26,292 nt of DNA from an uncultured bacterium (lineage in GTDB: Bacteria > Bacillota > Clostridia > Lachnospirales > Lachnospiraceae): contig CAJMQQ010000042.1 of assembly GCA_905215625.1 (NCBI GenBank), forward strand, positions 1-26,292, written 5' to 3'. Position numbers and translations under genes: made by a program. Shown in pieces: positions 15,119 to 23,281 of the stretch. Numbering within the stretch: position 1 is the stretch's first letter; each line of letters opens with the position of its first letter. The notes under the pieces were generated by a model that saw only the letters and a program-made list of their open reading frames with translations, made no database searches and was not told where the DNA came from.

Positions 15119-15760
15119 TTACTGAAGCAGTTCGTACTGCTCTAAGATTTCATTAAAGAAAGAAGCGTATCTTGGATCCTTCATCATGGAAAGGACGAAA
15201 AGGTAATACGCGAAAAATGCCAGGCTGATAACCAGTCCAACGGCAGAAAGAACAATGCCTGCAATGGCAAAACCGCTCATAGGTTTTCCTTTTTTGGAAA
15301 GGATTGCCAAGACGATGCCGCCGATGCCTAATAATACGGCAAGAGGGGACGCGCAGCAGGAAATAATGGAAAAAATACCTAATACCATAGAGGTAACAGC
15401 CATTGGATTGCTTTCCTTTTTGGGAGGCTGTCCTTGCCCCTGGCCTGGAACGGTATAGTAGGGGTTCTGGTTCGGCCCCTGGTTGTAGCCGTTATACCCA
15501 TTATATCCGGACTGGTTGTAACCATTGCTGTAAGAATCCTGCTGGGGCGGGTACTGCCAGGAATTTGGGTTCTGATAAGCGCCGTTGGGATTCTGGTAAG
15601 TGCCATTGGGGTCCTGGTAAACACCATTGGGGTCCTGATAAGCGCCATTGGGGTCCTGATAAGCGCCATTGGGATCCTGGTGAGCGCCGTTTGGATCCTG
15701 GGGCGGTTCCTGGCCGCCGTCAGGGTTTTTATATAAATTATCATCATTATAATCTGACAT
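15119..15760 (-). CDS. DUF4190 membrane protein with repetitive PNG-rich N-terminus
   Basis: This 213-residue protein has three parts. Residues about 17-67 are seven 7-residue repeats of the type (D/N)PNGAYQ. Residues about 68-120 are a disordered stretch rich in Q, G, N, Y and P. Residues about 121-200 are a DUF4190-type pair of hydrophobic segments (MAVTSMVLGIFSIISC, GFAIAGIVLSAVGLVISLAF) with the typical KKGKPMSG loop between them. It is likely a membrane protein with a long flexible cytoplasmic N-terminus; no signal peptide precedes the repeats. The function is unknown. GGAGG lies seven bases before the ATG at 15760. The repeat-rich tract is hydrophilic and low in complexity, so it may vary in length between strains. 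Confidence 0.85.
   Translation of the reverse strand: MSDYNDDNLYKNPDGGQEPPQDPNGAHQDPNGAYQDPNGAYQDPNGVYQDPNGTYQNPNGAYQNPNSWQYPPQQDSYSNGYNQSGYNGYNGYNQGPNQNPYYTVPGQGQGQPPKKESNPMAVTSMVLGIFSIISCCASPLAVLLGIGGIVLAILSKKGKPMSGFAIAGIVLSAVGLVISLAFFAYYLFVLSMMKDPRYASFFNEILEQYELLQ
15558..15704 (-). repeat. Seven 21-base in-frame tandem repeats
   Basis: Units begin at 15558, 15579, 15600, 15621, 15642, 15663 and 15684. The four central units differ at only a few bases. The outer ones are more diverged. The 21-base period keeps the reading frame, so unit gain or loss changes protein length without a frameshift. Confidence 0.92.
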
Positions 15761-15792
15761 ATGATTTCCTCCGTTCGTAAAAGATACCGCCT

Positions 15793-15821
15793 ATTTTACC
15801 ACGAAAACTGCGGACTGTCCA
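15793..15821 (-). promoter_or_regulatory. Promoter of the DUF4190 gene
   Basis: On the minus strand TGGACA (15821-15816) and TAAAAT (15798-15793) are 17 bases apart, placing the start some 15-20 bases before the ribosome binding site. Confidence 0.65.
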
Positions 15822-15860
15822 CCAGGCATAGATATTTCTGGACGGAAATGCGGCGCCTGC

Positions 15861-15889
15861 TTGCAAAGAAAAGCGCGATGACTTATAAT
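15861..15889 (+). promoter_or_regulatory. tex promoter
   Basis: TTGCAA (15861-15866) and a perfect TATAAT (15884-15889) are separated by 17 bases. It diverges from the DUF4190 promoter about 40 bases away. Confidence 0.75.
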
Positions 15890-15935
15890 AAGCTGGTCAA
15901 AACAAACTAGATCAGTGTACAGAAAAGGAAAAAGC

Positions 15936-18077
15936 ATGGATATTATTAAGCAATTACAGCAGGAATTACAGATTGGCCGCCAGCAGGTAGAAGCAGCGGT
16001 AAAACTGATTGACGAGGGCAATACCATTCCCTTTATTGCCCGTTACAGAAAAGAGGCTACTGGTTCCCTGAATGATGAGGTGCTGAGAAATTTAGATGAG
16101 CGTCTCCGCTATCTGCGCAATTTAGAAGAGCGGAAGGAACAGGTGATTTCTTCCATCCGGGAACAGGAAAAACTGACTCCGGAACTGGAAAAGCAGATAC
16201 AGGATGCCCCTACTCTGGTAGCAGTGGAAGATTTGTATCGTCCGTACCGCCCGAAACGTCGGACAAGAGCCACTATTGCGAAAGAGAAAGGCCTGGAACC
16301 ATTGGCAAATGTGATTTCCCTCCAGATGATAAAAGAGCCTCTGGAGCAAATCGCAAAGGACTATGTTTCCGAAGAAAAAGGGGTGGCAACGGCAAAAGAC
16401 GCTATTGCCGGAGCAAAAGATATTCTGGCAGAAACGGTTTCCGACAATGCGGAGTACCGTACCTATATCCGGAAAGCTACTATGGATCAGGGAATGCTGT
16501 CTTCTTCTGCAAAAGACGAAAAGGTTTCTTCTGTTTATGAGATGTATTACAACCACGAGGAACCAGTGAAAAAGGTGGCAGGCCATCGGATTCTGGCTTT
16601 AAACAGAGGCGAGAAAGAAAAAATCCTTACCGTAAAGATTACGGCTCCCAGAGATCAGATTCTGCGTTTTCTGGAAAAACAGTTAATTATCCGGGACAAT
16701 CCTTATACGACGCCAGTACTTCAGGAAGTAGCGGCAGACAGCTATGACCGTCTGATTGCACCAGCAATTGAGAGGGAGATTCGCAGCCTGCTGACCGATA
16801 AGGCAGAAGACGGAGCCATAAAAGTATTTGGAAAAAATTTAGAGCAGCTTCTGATGCAGCCTCCAATCGAAAACAGGGTTGTATTAGGCTGGGATCCGGC
16901 ATTCCGTACCGGCTGTAAGCTGGCAGTTGTAGATGGAACTGGAAAAGTGCTGGATACCGTGGTCATTTATCCGACTGCGCCTCAGAATAAAATAGAAGAA
17001 TCGAAAAAGGTATTAAAGGATCTGATTAAAAAGTACCACGTTTCCTTGATTTCGGTTGGAAACGGTACGGCTTCCAGAGAGTCGGAACAGGTAATTGTAG
17101 AACTGTTAAAAGAGATTCCGGAACAGGTCCAGTATATTATTGTCAACGAGGCCGGAGCTTCTGTTTATTCTGCCAGCAAGCTGGCGACGGAAGAATTCCC
17201 CCAGTTTGACGTTGGACAAAGAAGCGCAGTTTCCATCGCGCGCCGCCTTCAGGATCCATTGTCGGAACTGGTAAAAATTGACCCGAAATCCATTGGCGTA
17301 GGCCAGTATCAGCACGATATGAACCAGAAGCATTTAAGCGAGACTCTTCAGGGAGTAGTAGAGGACTGTGTAAATAAAGTCGGCGTAGACTTAAATACGG
17401 CCAGCGCCTCTCTGCTGGAGTATATTTCCGGCATCAGCAAAGCCCTGGCTAAAAATATTGTGGCTTACAGGGAAGAAAATGGAGCTTTTACCAACCGGAA
17501 ACAGCTTTTGAAAGTAGCCAAGCTGGGGCCGAAGGCTTTTGAACAGTGCGCTGGATTTATGAGAATCAAAGGAGGGGACAATCCGCTTGACGGTACTTCT
17601 GTTCATCCGGAAAGCTACCAGGCAGCAGAAAAGCTTCTGACTAGTCTGGGATATCAGCCGGAGGAAATTCTGGCAGGCGGCTTAACTGGAATCAGCAAAA
17701 AGATTACCAATCCGGAGAAACTTTCAAAAGAACTGGGAATTGGCGAGGTTACCCTTCTTGATATTGCGAAAGAACTGGAAAAACCAGCAAGAGATCCCCG
17801 CGACGAGATGCCGAAGCCCATTCTCCGCACCGATGTGCTGGAGATGAAGGATCTGACCCCTGGCATGATTTTAAAGGGAACTGTAAGAAATGTCATTGAT
17901 TTTGGAGCCTTTGTAGACATCGGCGTCCACCAGGACGGTCTGGTGCACATTTCCGAGATGACTAGGCGGTATATCAAACACCCTCTGGAGGCAGTCAGCG
18001 TCGGCGATGTGGTAGAAGTAAAGGTGTTGTCTGTAGACTTGAATAAAAAGAGGATTTCTCTTTCTATGAAGCTTTAA
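15936..18077 (+). CDS. tex: Tex family RNA-binding protein (S1 domain)
   Basis: This 713-residue protein has the full Tex layout. The N-terminal helical region includes NTIPFIARYRKEATGSLND. A YqgF/RNase H-like domain begins at about 314 (VVLGWDPAFRTGCKLAVVDG). Helix-hairpin-helix motifs lie at about 490-520 (LLEYISGISKALAKNIV). A C-terminal S1 domain covers about 642-713 (GMILKGTVRNVIDFGAFVDI). Tex binds nucleic acid and is tied to transcription and transcript quality in bacteria; its exact role is not settled. I start at ATG 15936, preceded by AAGGAAAAA, instead of 15915, which adds seven residues with no binding site. It begins a plus-strand gene run. Confidence 0.95.
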   Translation: MDIIKQLQQELQIGRQQVEAAVKLIDEGNTIPFIARYRKEATGSLNDEVLRNLDERLRYLRNLEERKEQVISSIREQEKLTPELEKQIQDAPTLVAVEDLYRPYRPKRRTRATIAKEKGLEPLANVISLQMIKEPLEQIAKDYVSEEKGVATAKDAIAGAKDILAETVSDNAEYRTYIRKATMDQGMLSSSAKDEKVSSVYEMYYNHEEPVKKVAGHRILALNRGEKEKILTVKITAPRDQILRFLEKQLIIRDNPYTTPVLQEVAADSYDRLIAPAIEREIRSLLTDKAEDGAIKVFGKNLEQLLMQPPIENRVVLGWDPAFRTGCKLAVVDGTGKVLDTVVIYPTAPQNKIEESKKVLKDLIKKYHVSLISVGNGTASRESEQVIVELLKEIPEQVQYIIVNEAGASVYSASKLATEEFPQFDVGQRSAVSIARRLQDPLSELVKIDPKSIGVGQYQHDMNQKHLSETLQGVVEDCVNKVGVDLNTASASLLEYISGISKALAKNIVAYREENGAFTNRKQLLKVAKLGPKAFEQCAGFMRIKGGDNPLDGTSVHPESYQAAEKLLTSLGYQPEEILAGGLTGISKKITNPEKLSKELGIGEVTLLDIAKELEKPARDPRDEMPKPILRTDVLEMKDLTPGMILKGTVRNVIDFGAFVDIGVHQDGLVHISEMTRRYIKHPLEAVSVGDVVEVKVLSVDLNKKRISLSMKL

Positions 18078-18093
18078 TTGTCGGGAGGTTACG

Positions 18094-18609
18094 ATGGAAG
18101 AACAAAAGAAACCGCCGGTATTTTCATTTTCGATTGCCCTGGATGCAAAGGAACTCTGGAAATTTTCCATGTATCATGCTAATAAAGGCTATCTGGGGAT
18201 TTTTAATATTCTGTTTACTATTGCAGCGATTTATCTGTTGATTACCCAGTGGGCATCAGTGAGCGGCCCGTACCGGCTTCTGCTGGTCATGTGCGTTCTG
18301 ATGTTTACGGTATGGCAGCCAGGAACCCTATATTTAAAAGCCAAACGTCAGGCAAAGGCTCCTGCGGTAAAGGAACCGATGATTTTATCCCTGGGCGATG
18401 ACGGAGTGACGGTAGAACAGGGCGGCCAGACTGGAACAATCCCCTGGGAAGCAATGTACCAGGCAGTAAAAAATCCCTGGCAGTTTATTCTTTATAAAGA
18501 CCGGATTCACGCGTTTTTGATTCCAAAATCTGCGGTAGGGGAACAGGAAGCAAAACTTTCGGCATATTTAAAAGAAAAGATGCCGAAAGCTCGCTGCAAA
18601 CACATATAA
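18094..18609 (+). CDS. YcxB-like membrane-associated protein
   Basis: This 171-residue protein has two adjacent hydrophobic segments (about 35-50 and 57-75: GIFNILFTIAAIYLLI and YRLLLVMCVLMFTVW) followed by a soluble C-terminal half. That half (LGDDGVTVEQGGQTGTIPWE, then ILYKDRIHAFLIPKSAV) has the pattern of the YcxB-like C-terminal domain, a PH-like small fold. Function is unknown. GGGAGG lies before the ATG, 16 bases after tex, and its stop overlaps the region just before tsaE, so it belongs to the same transcript. Confidence 0.75.
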   Translation: MEEQKKPPVFSFSIALDAKELWKFSMYHANKGYLGIFNILFTIAAIYLLITQWASVSGPYRLLLVMCVLMFTVWQPGTLYLKAKRQAKAPAVKEPMILSLGDDGVTVEQGGQTGTIPWEAMYQAVKNPWQFILYKDRIHAFLIPKSAVGEQEAKLSAYLKEKMPKARCKHI

Positions 18610-18620
18610 TGGAGAGTGCT

Positions 18621-19052
18621 ATGATAATAGAAACCTATGGACCCAGAGAAACCTTTGCATTAGGAAAGAAAATGGGAGAAGAGGCAGAAGCCGGACAGGT
18701 AATCTGTCTGAATGGAGACTTGGGAGTTGGAAAAACGGTCTTTACGCAGGGATTTGCAGAAGGACTTGGCATTGAAGGACCGGTAAACAGTCCTACTTTT
18801 ACCATTCTTCAGGAATATGACGACGGACGGCTGCCTTTTTACCACTTTGACGTGTACCGGATTGGAGACGTCAGCGAAATGGATGAGATTGGCTATGAAG
18901 AGTGCTTTTACGGAGACGGCGTCAGCCTCATAGAGTGGTCGGAACTGATAGAAGAGATTCTGCCCGATGATGTGATTACCATTACCATTGAAAAAGACTT
19001 GGATAAGGGTTTTGATTACCGGAAAATCACTATAGAACCGTCTTCTCGGTAA
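18621..19052 (+). CDS. tsaE: tRNA t6A synthesis ATPase TsaE
   Basis: TsaE is the ATPase that works with TsaB and TsaD to make N6-threonylcarbamoyladenosine at position 37 of tRNAs reading ANN codons. The 143-residue length is typical. The Walker A motif is GDLGVGKT (about 32-39), followed by NSPTFTILQEY and the FYHFDVYRIGD segment characteristic of the family, and LIEWSE. I use ATG 18621, which follows GGAGA. It begins 11 bases after the YcxB-like gene and precedes tsaB. Confidence 0.96.
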   Translation: MIIETYGPRETFALGKKMGEEAEAGQVICLNGDLGVGKTVFTQGFAEGLGIEGPVNSPTFTILQEYDDGRLPFYHFDVYRIGDVSEMDEIGYEECFYGDGVSLIEWSELIEEILPDDVITITIEKDLDKGFDYRKITIEPSSR

Positions 19053-19095
19053 ACAAACTTAGGATGGCCGCTTACTGGGCGGCGTGGAGGATATT

Positions 19096-19851
19096 ATGAG
19101 AATATTGGGAATCGAAAGCTCTTCTCTGGTAGCTAGTGTGGCGATTGTCACCGATGGAGTGGTAACCGGAGAATACACCATGAATTATAAAAAGACCCAT
19201 TCCCAGACCCTGCTTCCGATGTTGGATGAGCTGACCAGGATGCTGGATTTGGAACTGGACACCATAGACGCAGTGGCAGTATCCGGCGGTCCTGGATCCT
19301 TTACTGGCCTTAGGATTGGTTCTGCGACAGCAAAAGGATTGGGACTGGCTTTAAAAAAGCCGCTGATTCACGTGCCCACTTTAGATGCAATGGCTTATAA
19401 TCTCTGGGGAGCCGACGCATTGATCTGCCCCATTATGGATGCCAGAAGAAACCAGGTTTACACAGGAGTTTACCAGGTAAAAAGCAGTCTGACAGTTGTG
19501 AAGCCCCAGTGCGCCATGGATATGGGGGAACTGATTGCAGAATTAAATGAGAAAAACCAGCCGGTTATCTTTCTGGGAGACGGAGTGCCGGCATTTAAAA
19601 ATCTGATTGAAGAAAAAATGAAAGCGCCGTTTCTATTTGCGCCGCCTCAGATGAACCGTCAGAGAGCTGCGTCTGTAGCAGCTCTTGGAGCTATTTACAT
19701 GAAAGAAGGAAGGACTGAAGACGCCAGGGATCATGCGCCGGATTATCTGAGAAAATCCCAGGCAGAACGGGAGCGGGAAGGAAAAGAACTGTTAGCTGGA
19801 GACGGAGGCGCACAGCCCTGCCAGTTTAACCGTCTGGAGGATGGCAAATGA
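19096..19851 (+). CDS. tsaB: tRNA t6A synthesis protein TsaB
   Basis: TsaB is a non-catalytic ASKHA-fold partner that dimerises with TsaD in the t6A complex. This 251-residue protein shows ILGIESSSLVASVAIV, the SQTLLPMLDEL segment, and AVSGGPGSFTGLRIGSATAK, all typical of the family. It starts at ATG 19096 after GGAGG (19085-19089); a GTG at 19084 is in frame but lies upstream of the binding site. Its stop overlaps the rimI start by four bases (ATGA), so the two are translationally coupled. The C-terminal ~20 residues are low in conservation. Confidence 0.95.
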   Translation: MRILGIESSSLVASVAIVTDGVVTGEYTMNYKKTHSQTLLPMLDELTRMLDLELDTIDAVAVSGGPGSFTGLRIGSATAKGLGLALKKPLIHVPTLDAMAYNLWGADALICPIMDARRNQVYTGVYQVKSSLTVVKPQCAMDMGELIAELNEKNQPVIFLGDGVPAFKNLIEEKMKAPFLFAPPQMNRQRAASVAALGAIYMKEGRTEDARDHAPDYLRKSQAEREREGKELLAGDGGAQPCQFNRLEDGK

Positions 19852-20285
19852 TTCGCTCTATGACTGCAGAAGATATTCCTGCTGCGGCAAAAATCGAACA
19901 GGCTTGTTTTTCCGATCCCTGGTCAGAAACACTTTTACAAGACAGCGTTCAAAATGCCTGGAATCACTTCTGGATTTCGGAAGATGAAAATGGAGAGATA
20001 ACCGGCTATGCCGCGTTCAGTTTTATTGCAGGGGAAGGCGAAATCCAGCGGATTGGCGTATTCCCACAGGCCAGAAGAAGAGGGGCGGCCAGGGAGTTAA
20101 TGGCGGCGATGGAAGACTTTGCCAGAGAAAATCAGGGGTATGCCCTTACTTTAGAGGTACGATCCGGAAACACAGCAGCCAGAAACCTTTATAAAACCTG
20201 CGGTTTTCAGGAAGAGGCCATCCGAAAAGCGTATTACCGCCATCCCATGGAGGATGCAGTCATCATGTGGAAACGGGGCCTTTGA
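19848..20285 (+). CDS. rimI: Ribosomal protein alanine N-acetyltransferase RimI
   Basis: This 145-residue GNAT acetyltransferase is of the RimI type, which acetylates the N-terminus of ribosomal protein S18. It has IEQACFSDPWSE near the N-terminus, the acetyl-CoA binding loop QARRRGAARELM (about 75-86), and LEVRSGNTAARNLYKTCGF, the usual C-terminal signature. It overlaps tsaB by four bases. The tsaE-tsaB-rimI order is common in Firmicutes and normally leads on to tsaD, but here other genes intervene. Confidence 0.93.
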   Translation: MIRSMTAEDIPAAAKIEQACFSDPWSETLLQDSVQNAWNHFWISEDENGEITGYAAFSFIAGEGEIQRIGVFPQARRRGAARELMAAMEDFARENQGYALTLEVRSGNTAARNLYKTCGFQEEAIRKAYYRHPMEDAVIMWKRGL

Positions 20286-20297
20286 AACATTTTCCAC

Positions 20298-20331
20298 TTA
20301 AAATCGGTGGGTTTCCGTATATAATGGAAAC
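20298..20331 (+). promoter_or_regulatory. Promoter with inverted repeat before the small zinc protein
   Basis: A perfect TATAAT (20320-20325) lies 16 bases after TTAAAA (20298-20303). GTTTCC (20311-20316) and GGAAAC (20326-20331) form an inverted repeat straddling the -10, an arrangement that suits a repressor site. The -35 match is modest. Confidence 0.5.
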
Positions 20332-20373
20332 GGATTAAAAAGTGCCGATTTTGGAGGAAAGGTGATTGATTTT

Positions 20374-20616
20374 ATGAGAAAGTACGCAAAGAACGGGCGG
20401 TTGGAGACAGTTGTGTGTAACTGCTGCGGAAAGAAACTGATTGTAAAAGATGGGATTGTCCGAGAAGGAGTGATGATGGTAAACCACTCCTGGGACTATT
20501 TTTCTGAAAAGGATGGAGAAGTCCACCGCTTTGATTTGTGCGAAGCCTGTTATGAGGAACTAATCAGCCAGTTTAGGATTGCAGTGGACGTAGAGGAACA
20601 GACCGAACTTCTGTAA
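20374..20616 (+). CDS. Small zinc-ribbon-like protein of unknown function
   Basis: This 80-residue protein has two cysteine pairs, CNCCGKK near residue 16 and CEACYEEL near residue 56, spaced as in a small zinc-binding domain; between them is a conserved-looking VNHSWDYFSEKDGE stretch. I do not recognise a named family. AAAGGTGAT (20358-20366) fits the ATG at 20374; a GTG at 20362 is an alternative start that would add four residues. It has its own promoter and is followed by a terminator, so it is a single-gene unit set between rimI and the acetylation pair. Both the role and the metal are inferred only from the cysteines. Confidence 0.7.
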   Translation: MRKYAKNGRLETVVCNCCGKKLIVKDGIVREGVMMVNHSWDYFSEKDGEVHRFDLCEACYEELISQFRIAVDVEEQTELL

Positions 20617-20643
20617 AACTGAAAAGAAAGAAGCAGGAAATGA

Positions 20644-20686
20644 CGGCGCAGACCTTTGAAAAAGAAAGGGGCTGCGCCGCTTTTCC
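20644..20686 (+). terminator. Intrinsic terminator after the zinc protein
   Basis: CGGCGCAG (20644-20651) pairs with CTGCGCCG (20672-20679), with an inner CCTTT/AAAGG extension, followed by CTTTTCC. It ends the upstream transcript just before a new promoter. Confidence 0.75.
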
Positions 20687-20687
20687 G

Positions 20688-20716
20688 TTGTAAACTTTTT
20701 CCCGCTGTGCTATAGT
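20688..20716 (+). promoter_or_regulatory. Promoter of the O-acetylation pair
   Basis: TTGTAA (20688-20693) and TATAGT (20711-20716) are 17 bases apart. It directly follows the terminator and lies 38 bases before the MBOAT start, so the acetylation pair and probably rnz-tsaD-ispD are read from here. Confidence 0.65.
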
Positions 20717-20754
20717 AGTAGCGTTAAAACCAAAATTTGAAAAGGTGGTATGCA

Positions 20755-22140
20755 ATGCTTTTTAGTTCTCAGGTGTTTTTGTGGTTTTTCCTTCCGCTGG
20801 TGTTTCTGCTGTATTTTGCAGCGCCTGGATTGAAAATAAAAAATGCGATTCTGCTTCTGTTCAGCCTGTTTTTTTATGCCTGGGGAGAACCGCGTTACAT
20901 TGTTCTGATGCTGGTATCGATCTGTCTGAATTATCTATTTGGCCTGGCCATTGACAAGGCAGGAGAAAAAAGAAGACTGCGGACCGGACTTTTGTGGATC
21001 TGTGTGGCGGTAAACTTAAGTCTCTTAGGCTATTTCAAATATTTTAACTTCTTTTTGCAGATTGGAAATCGTCTGTTTGGAAAAGAAGTGCTGGCGTACC
21101 GGGATATTGCCCTTCCGATTGGTATTTCCTTTTATACCTTCCAGGCCATGTCCTACGTGGTAGATGTGTGGAGAGGGGAAAATAAGGCTCAGAAGAATCT
21201 GTGGAATCTGGCGCTTTACATTTCCTTTTTCCCACAGTTGATTGCAGGCCCCATTGTAAAGTACCATGATATTGAGCAGCAGCTGACAGCAAGAAAAACC
21301 GATCTGTCCGGCTTCTGCTATGGAATCAAACGGTTCTGCTATGGTCTTGGAAAAAAGGTGATTATTTCTAACTCCATGGCTCTGGCTGCGGATCAGATTT
21401 ACGGCCTTCCGTTTGAACACATCGGGACGGCCTTGGCCTGGTGGGGAGTCGGATTATATACGCTGCAGATTTATTTTGATTTTTCCGGATACTCCGATAT
21501 GGCAATCGGTCTTGGAAGGATGTTTGGGTTCCGGTTTATGGAAAACTTTAATTACCCCTACCTTTCTAAGTCGGTTACAGAATTCTGGCGCCGGTGGCAT
21601 ATTTCATTGTCCACCTGGTTCCGGGAATATGTATACATTCCCTTGGGAGGCAACCGGAAAGGCAGACGCCGTACTTATCTTAATCTATTTCTGGTGTTCT
21701 GCCTGACCGGTTTGTGGCATGGCGCGTCTTTAAACTTTGTATTCTGGGGAATTTATTATGGGATTTTAATTGTGCTGGAACGAATGACCGGGAAAAAGCC
21801 TGGCTGGCTGGGAACCATGTTTCTGGTGGTAATTGGCTGGCTTATGTTCCGGGTTACCAGCATGAGGGGAATTTTAATTTTGCTGAAAAATATGTTTATC
21901 CCCTGCGCAGGCCTTTATCCGGTTCAGCTTTACGTGACTAAAAAGACGGTGGTGCTGGCTGCGGCAGGCATTTTGCTGTGCGGACCTTTACAAGCACTGA
22001 TTCCTCAGCTGAAAGAACGGCTGTATGATGAAGAAAAAATTGGGATTCTGGACATTCTGGCAATGGCGGGAATTTTCGGATATTCTATGCTTTTACTAAT
22101 CAGCAGTACCTATAATCCATTTATTTACTTCCGTTTTTAG
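20755..22140 (+). CDS. MBOAT family O-acyltransferase (AlgI/DltB type)
   Basis: This 461-residue, multi-pass membrane protein matches the AlgI branch of the MBOAT family, which passes acetyl groups across the membrane for attachment to surface polymers. It starts with the family's MLFSSQVFLWFFLPLVFLLY, then has LPIGISFYTFQAMSYVVDVWRG, FFPQLIAGPIVKY, IYFDFSGYSDMAIGLGRMFG and YPYLSKSVTEFWRRWHISLS. The catalytic histidine is H322 in LTGLWHGASLNFVFWG. I use the ATG at 20755 after AAGGTGG. It forms a unit with the AlgX/AlgJ-like gene 15 bases downstream. The polymer is unknown; a capsule, exopolysaccharide or wall polymer would all fit. Confidence 0.95.
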   Translation: MLFSSQVFLWFFLPLVFLLYFAAPGLKIKNAILLLFSLFFYAWGEPRYIVLMLVSICLNYLFGLAIDKAGEKRRLRTGLLWICVAVNLSLLGYFKYFNFFLQIGNRLFGKEVLAYRDIALPIGISFYTFQAMSYVVDVWRGENKAQKNLWNLALYISFFPQLIAGPIVKYHDIEQQLTARKTDLSGFCYGIKRFCYGLGKKVIISNSMALAADQIYGLPFEHIGTALAWWGVGLYTLQIYFDFSGYSDMAIGLGRMFGFRFMENFNYPYLSKSVTEFWRRWHISLSTWFREYVYIPLGGNRKGRRRTYLNLFLVFCLTGLWHGASLNFVFWGIYYGILIVLERMTGKKPGWLGTMFLVVIGWLMFRVTSMRGILILLKNMFIPCAGLYPVQLYVTKKTVVLAAAGILLCGPLQALIPQLKERLYDEEKIGILDILAMAGIFGYSMLLLISSTYNPFIYFRF

Positions 22141-22155
22141 TACAGGAGAATGAAT

Positions 22156-23265
22156 ATGAAAAAAATAATGCTGGGCTTGTTCCTGTCTTTTCTGGCTGTG
22201 CCAGGAATCTGGATTGCGGCAGATGGACTGACGGGACGGGCAGAAACATACAGCGATGCAGAGCAGAGGATGCTGGAGACGTTCCCTGTTTCTGTTGCAA
22301 TGGACAACTTAGACCAGGTAGGCGGCCAGGTGGAAAAATATATTAATGACCATGCGCCTTTCCGGGATGACCAGGTAGCGCTGAATGCAAAACTGGATTA
22401 CCAGTTATTTGATTCCACAGATACCCCTACAGTTACGTTAGGGAAAAATGGCTGGCTGTTTTACGCAGGCCAGAACAGCACCGACGATTTCAGGGGACTG
22501 GGAAGCCGCAGCGAGGAGTGGCATCAGACGGCAGCGAATCTTCTGAACGGGATTGACGCCAGTTTAGAGGCTCAGGGAATTGAGTTTGTGGTTTTGTTCG
22601 CTCCTAATAAGGAAAGGATTTATAAAGAATATATGCCGGACTACATTACGATGGTAAACGAGAGAAACCGGCTGGATGTGCTGGTGGATTATTTAAGAAC
22701 TGCTACCAACATTCCGATTGTATATCCAAAGGAATGTTTTGAGGACAAATCCTATCAGTGGTATTATAAGACGGATACCCATTGGAACAATGCAGGCGGA
22801 TTTCTGGCTGGCCAGGAGCTGATTCAGACCCTGGGGGGAGAAACCTGGGATATCAGCCAGGTATCGGTCAGCTATGCGCCAAGGGGAACCGGAGATCTGG
22901 TGCGTCTGGCTCACCTGCCTTCCGGAGAGTTTGACGAGACAGAGGCGATGGTGGACGGATATCTGCCGGAGACGGTTCTTCATATGACGGAGGATACCAG
23001 TTATTATCCGTCTTTAAAGTTCTATACCAGTGAAAATGCGCCGGATCCCAGACACATTGTGATTTATAGAGATTCCTTTGCAGATGCCATCAATGCTACG
23101 ATGGCCAGGTATTTTGCGCGTGTTGATACGTATTGGTGGAATTCCGGTGCAGAAAGCTTAATGGGCCAGGAAAAACCGGATGTAGTCATTTATGAGATTC
23201 TGGAGCGCTATATTGACGAGCGCATGATTGATGATTTAAACAAGCTGTCCCAGGTGTGGCAGTAG
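22156..23265 (+). CDS. AlgX/AlgJ-like SGNH-type acetyltransferase (DHHW family)
   Basis: This 369-residue protein starts with a hydrophobic segment (IMLGLFLSFLAVPGIWIA) that should act as a signal anchor, so the rest is outside the membrane. It has the features of AlgX/AlgJ-like DHHW proteins: the LGKNGWLFY segment (about 95), the D207-T-H209-W-N motif, and a serine at S307 in YRDSFAD. These give a catalytic Ser/Asp/His set like SGNH acetyltransferases, which take acetyl from the MBOAT partner and place it on a sugar polymer. I start at ATG 22156 with AGGAGA six bases upstream; the ATG at 22150 lies directly on the binding site. No polymer synthesis genes are nearby in this window. Confidence 0.88.
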   Translation: MKKIMLGLFLSFLAVPGIWIAADGLTGRAETYSDAEQRMLETFPVSVAMDNLDQVGGQVEKYINDHAPFRDDQVALNAKLDYQLFDSTDTPTVTLGKNGWLFYAGQNSTDDFRGLGSRSEEWHQTAANLLNGIDASLEAQGIEFVVLFAPNKERIYKEYMPDYITMVNERNRLDVLVDYLRTATNIPIVYPKECFEDKSYQWYYKTDTHWNNAGGFLAGQELIQTLGGETWDISQVSVSYAPRGTGDLVRLAHLPSGEFDETEAMVDGYLPETVLHMTEDTSYYPSLKFYTSENAPDPRHIVIYRDSFADAINATMARYFARVDTYWWNSGAESLMGQEKPDVVIYEILERYIDERMIDDLNKLSQVWQ

Positions 23266-23281
23266 GAAAAGGAGAACGAGA

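Noticed and set aside
15558..15704. Possible CRISPR array
   Set aside because: Units are 21 bases, contiguous, with no unique spacers, and encode an in-frame peptide repeat.
15434..15736. 100-residue plus-strand frame with hydrophobic GVLISAI-type repeats
   Set aside because: It is the antisense reading of the 21-base repeats of the DUF4190 gene. Lack of early stops follows from repeat periodicity. No ribosome binding site.
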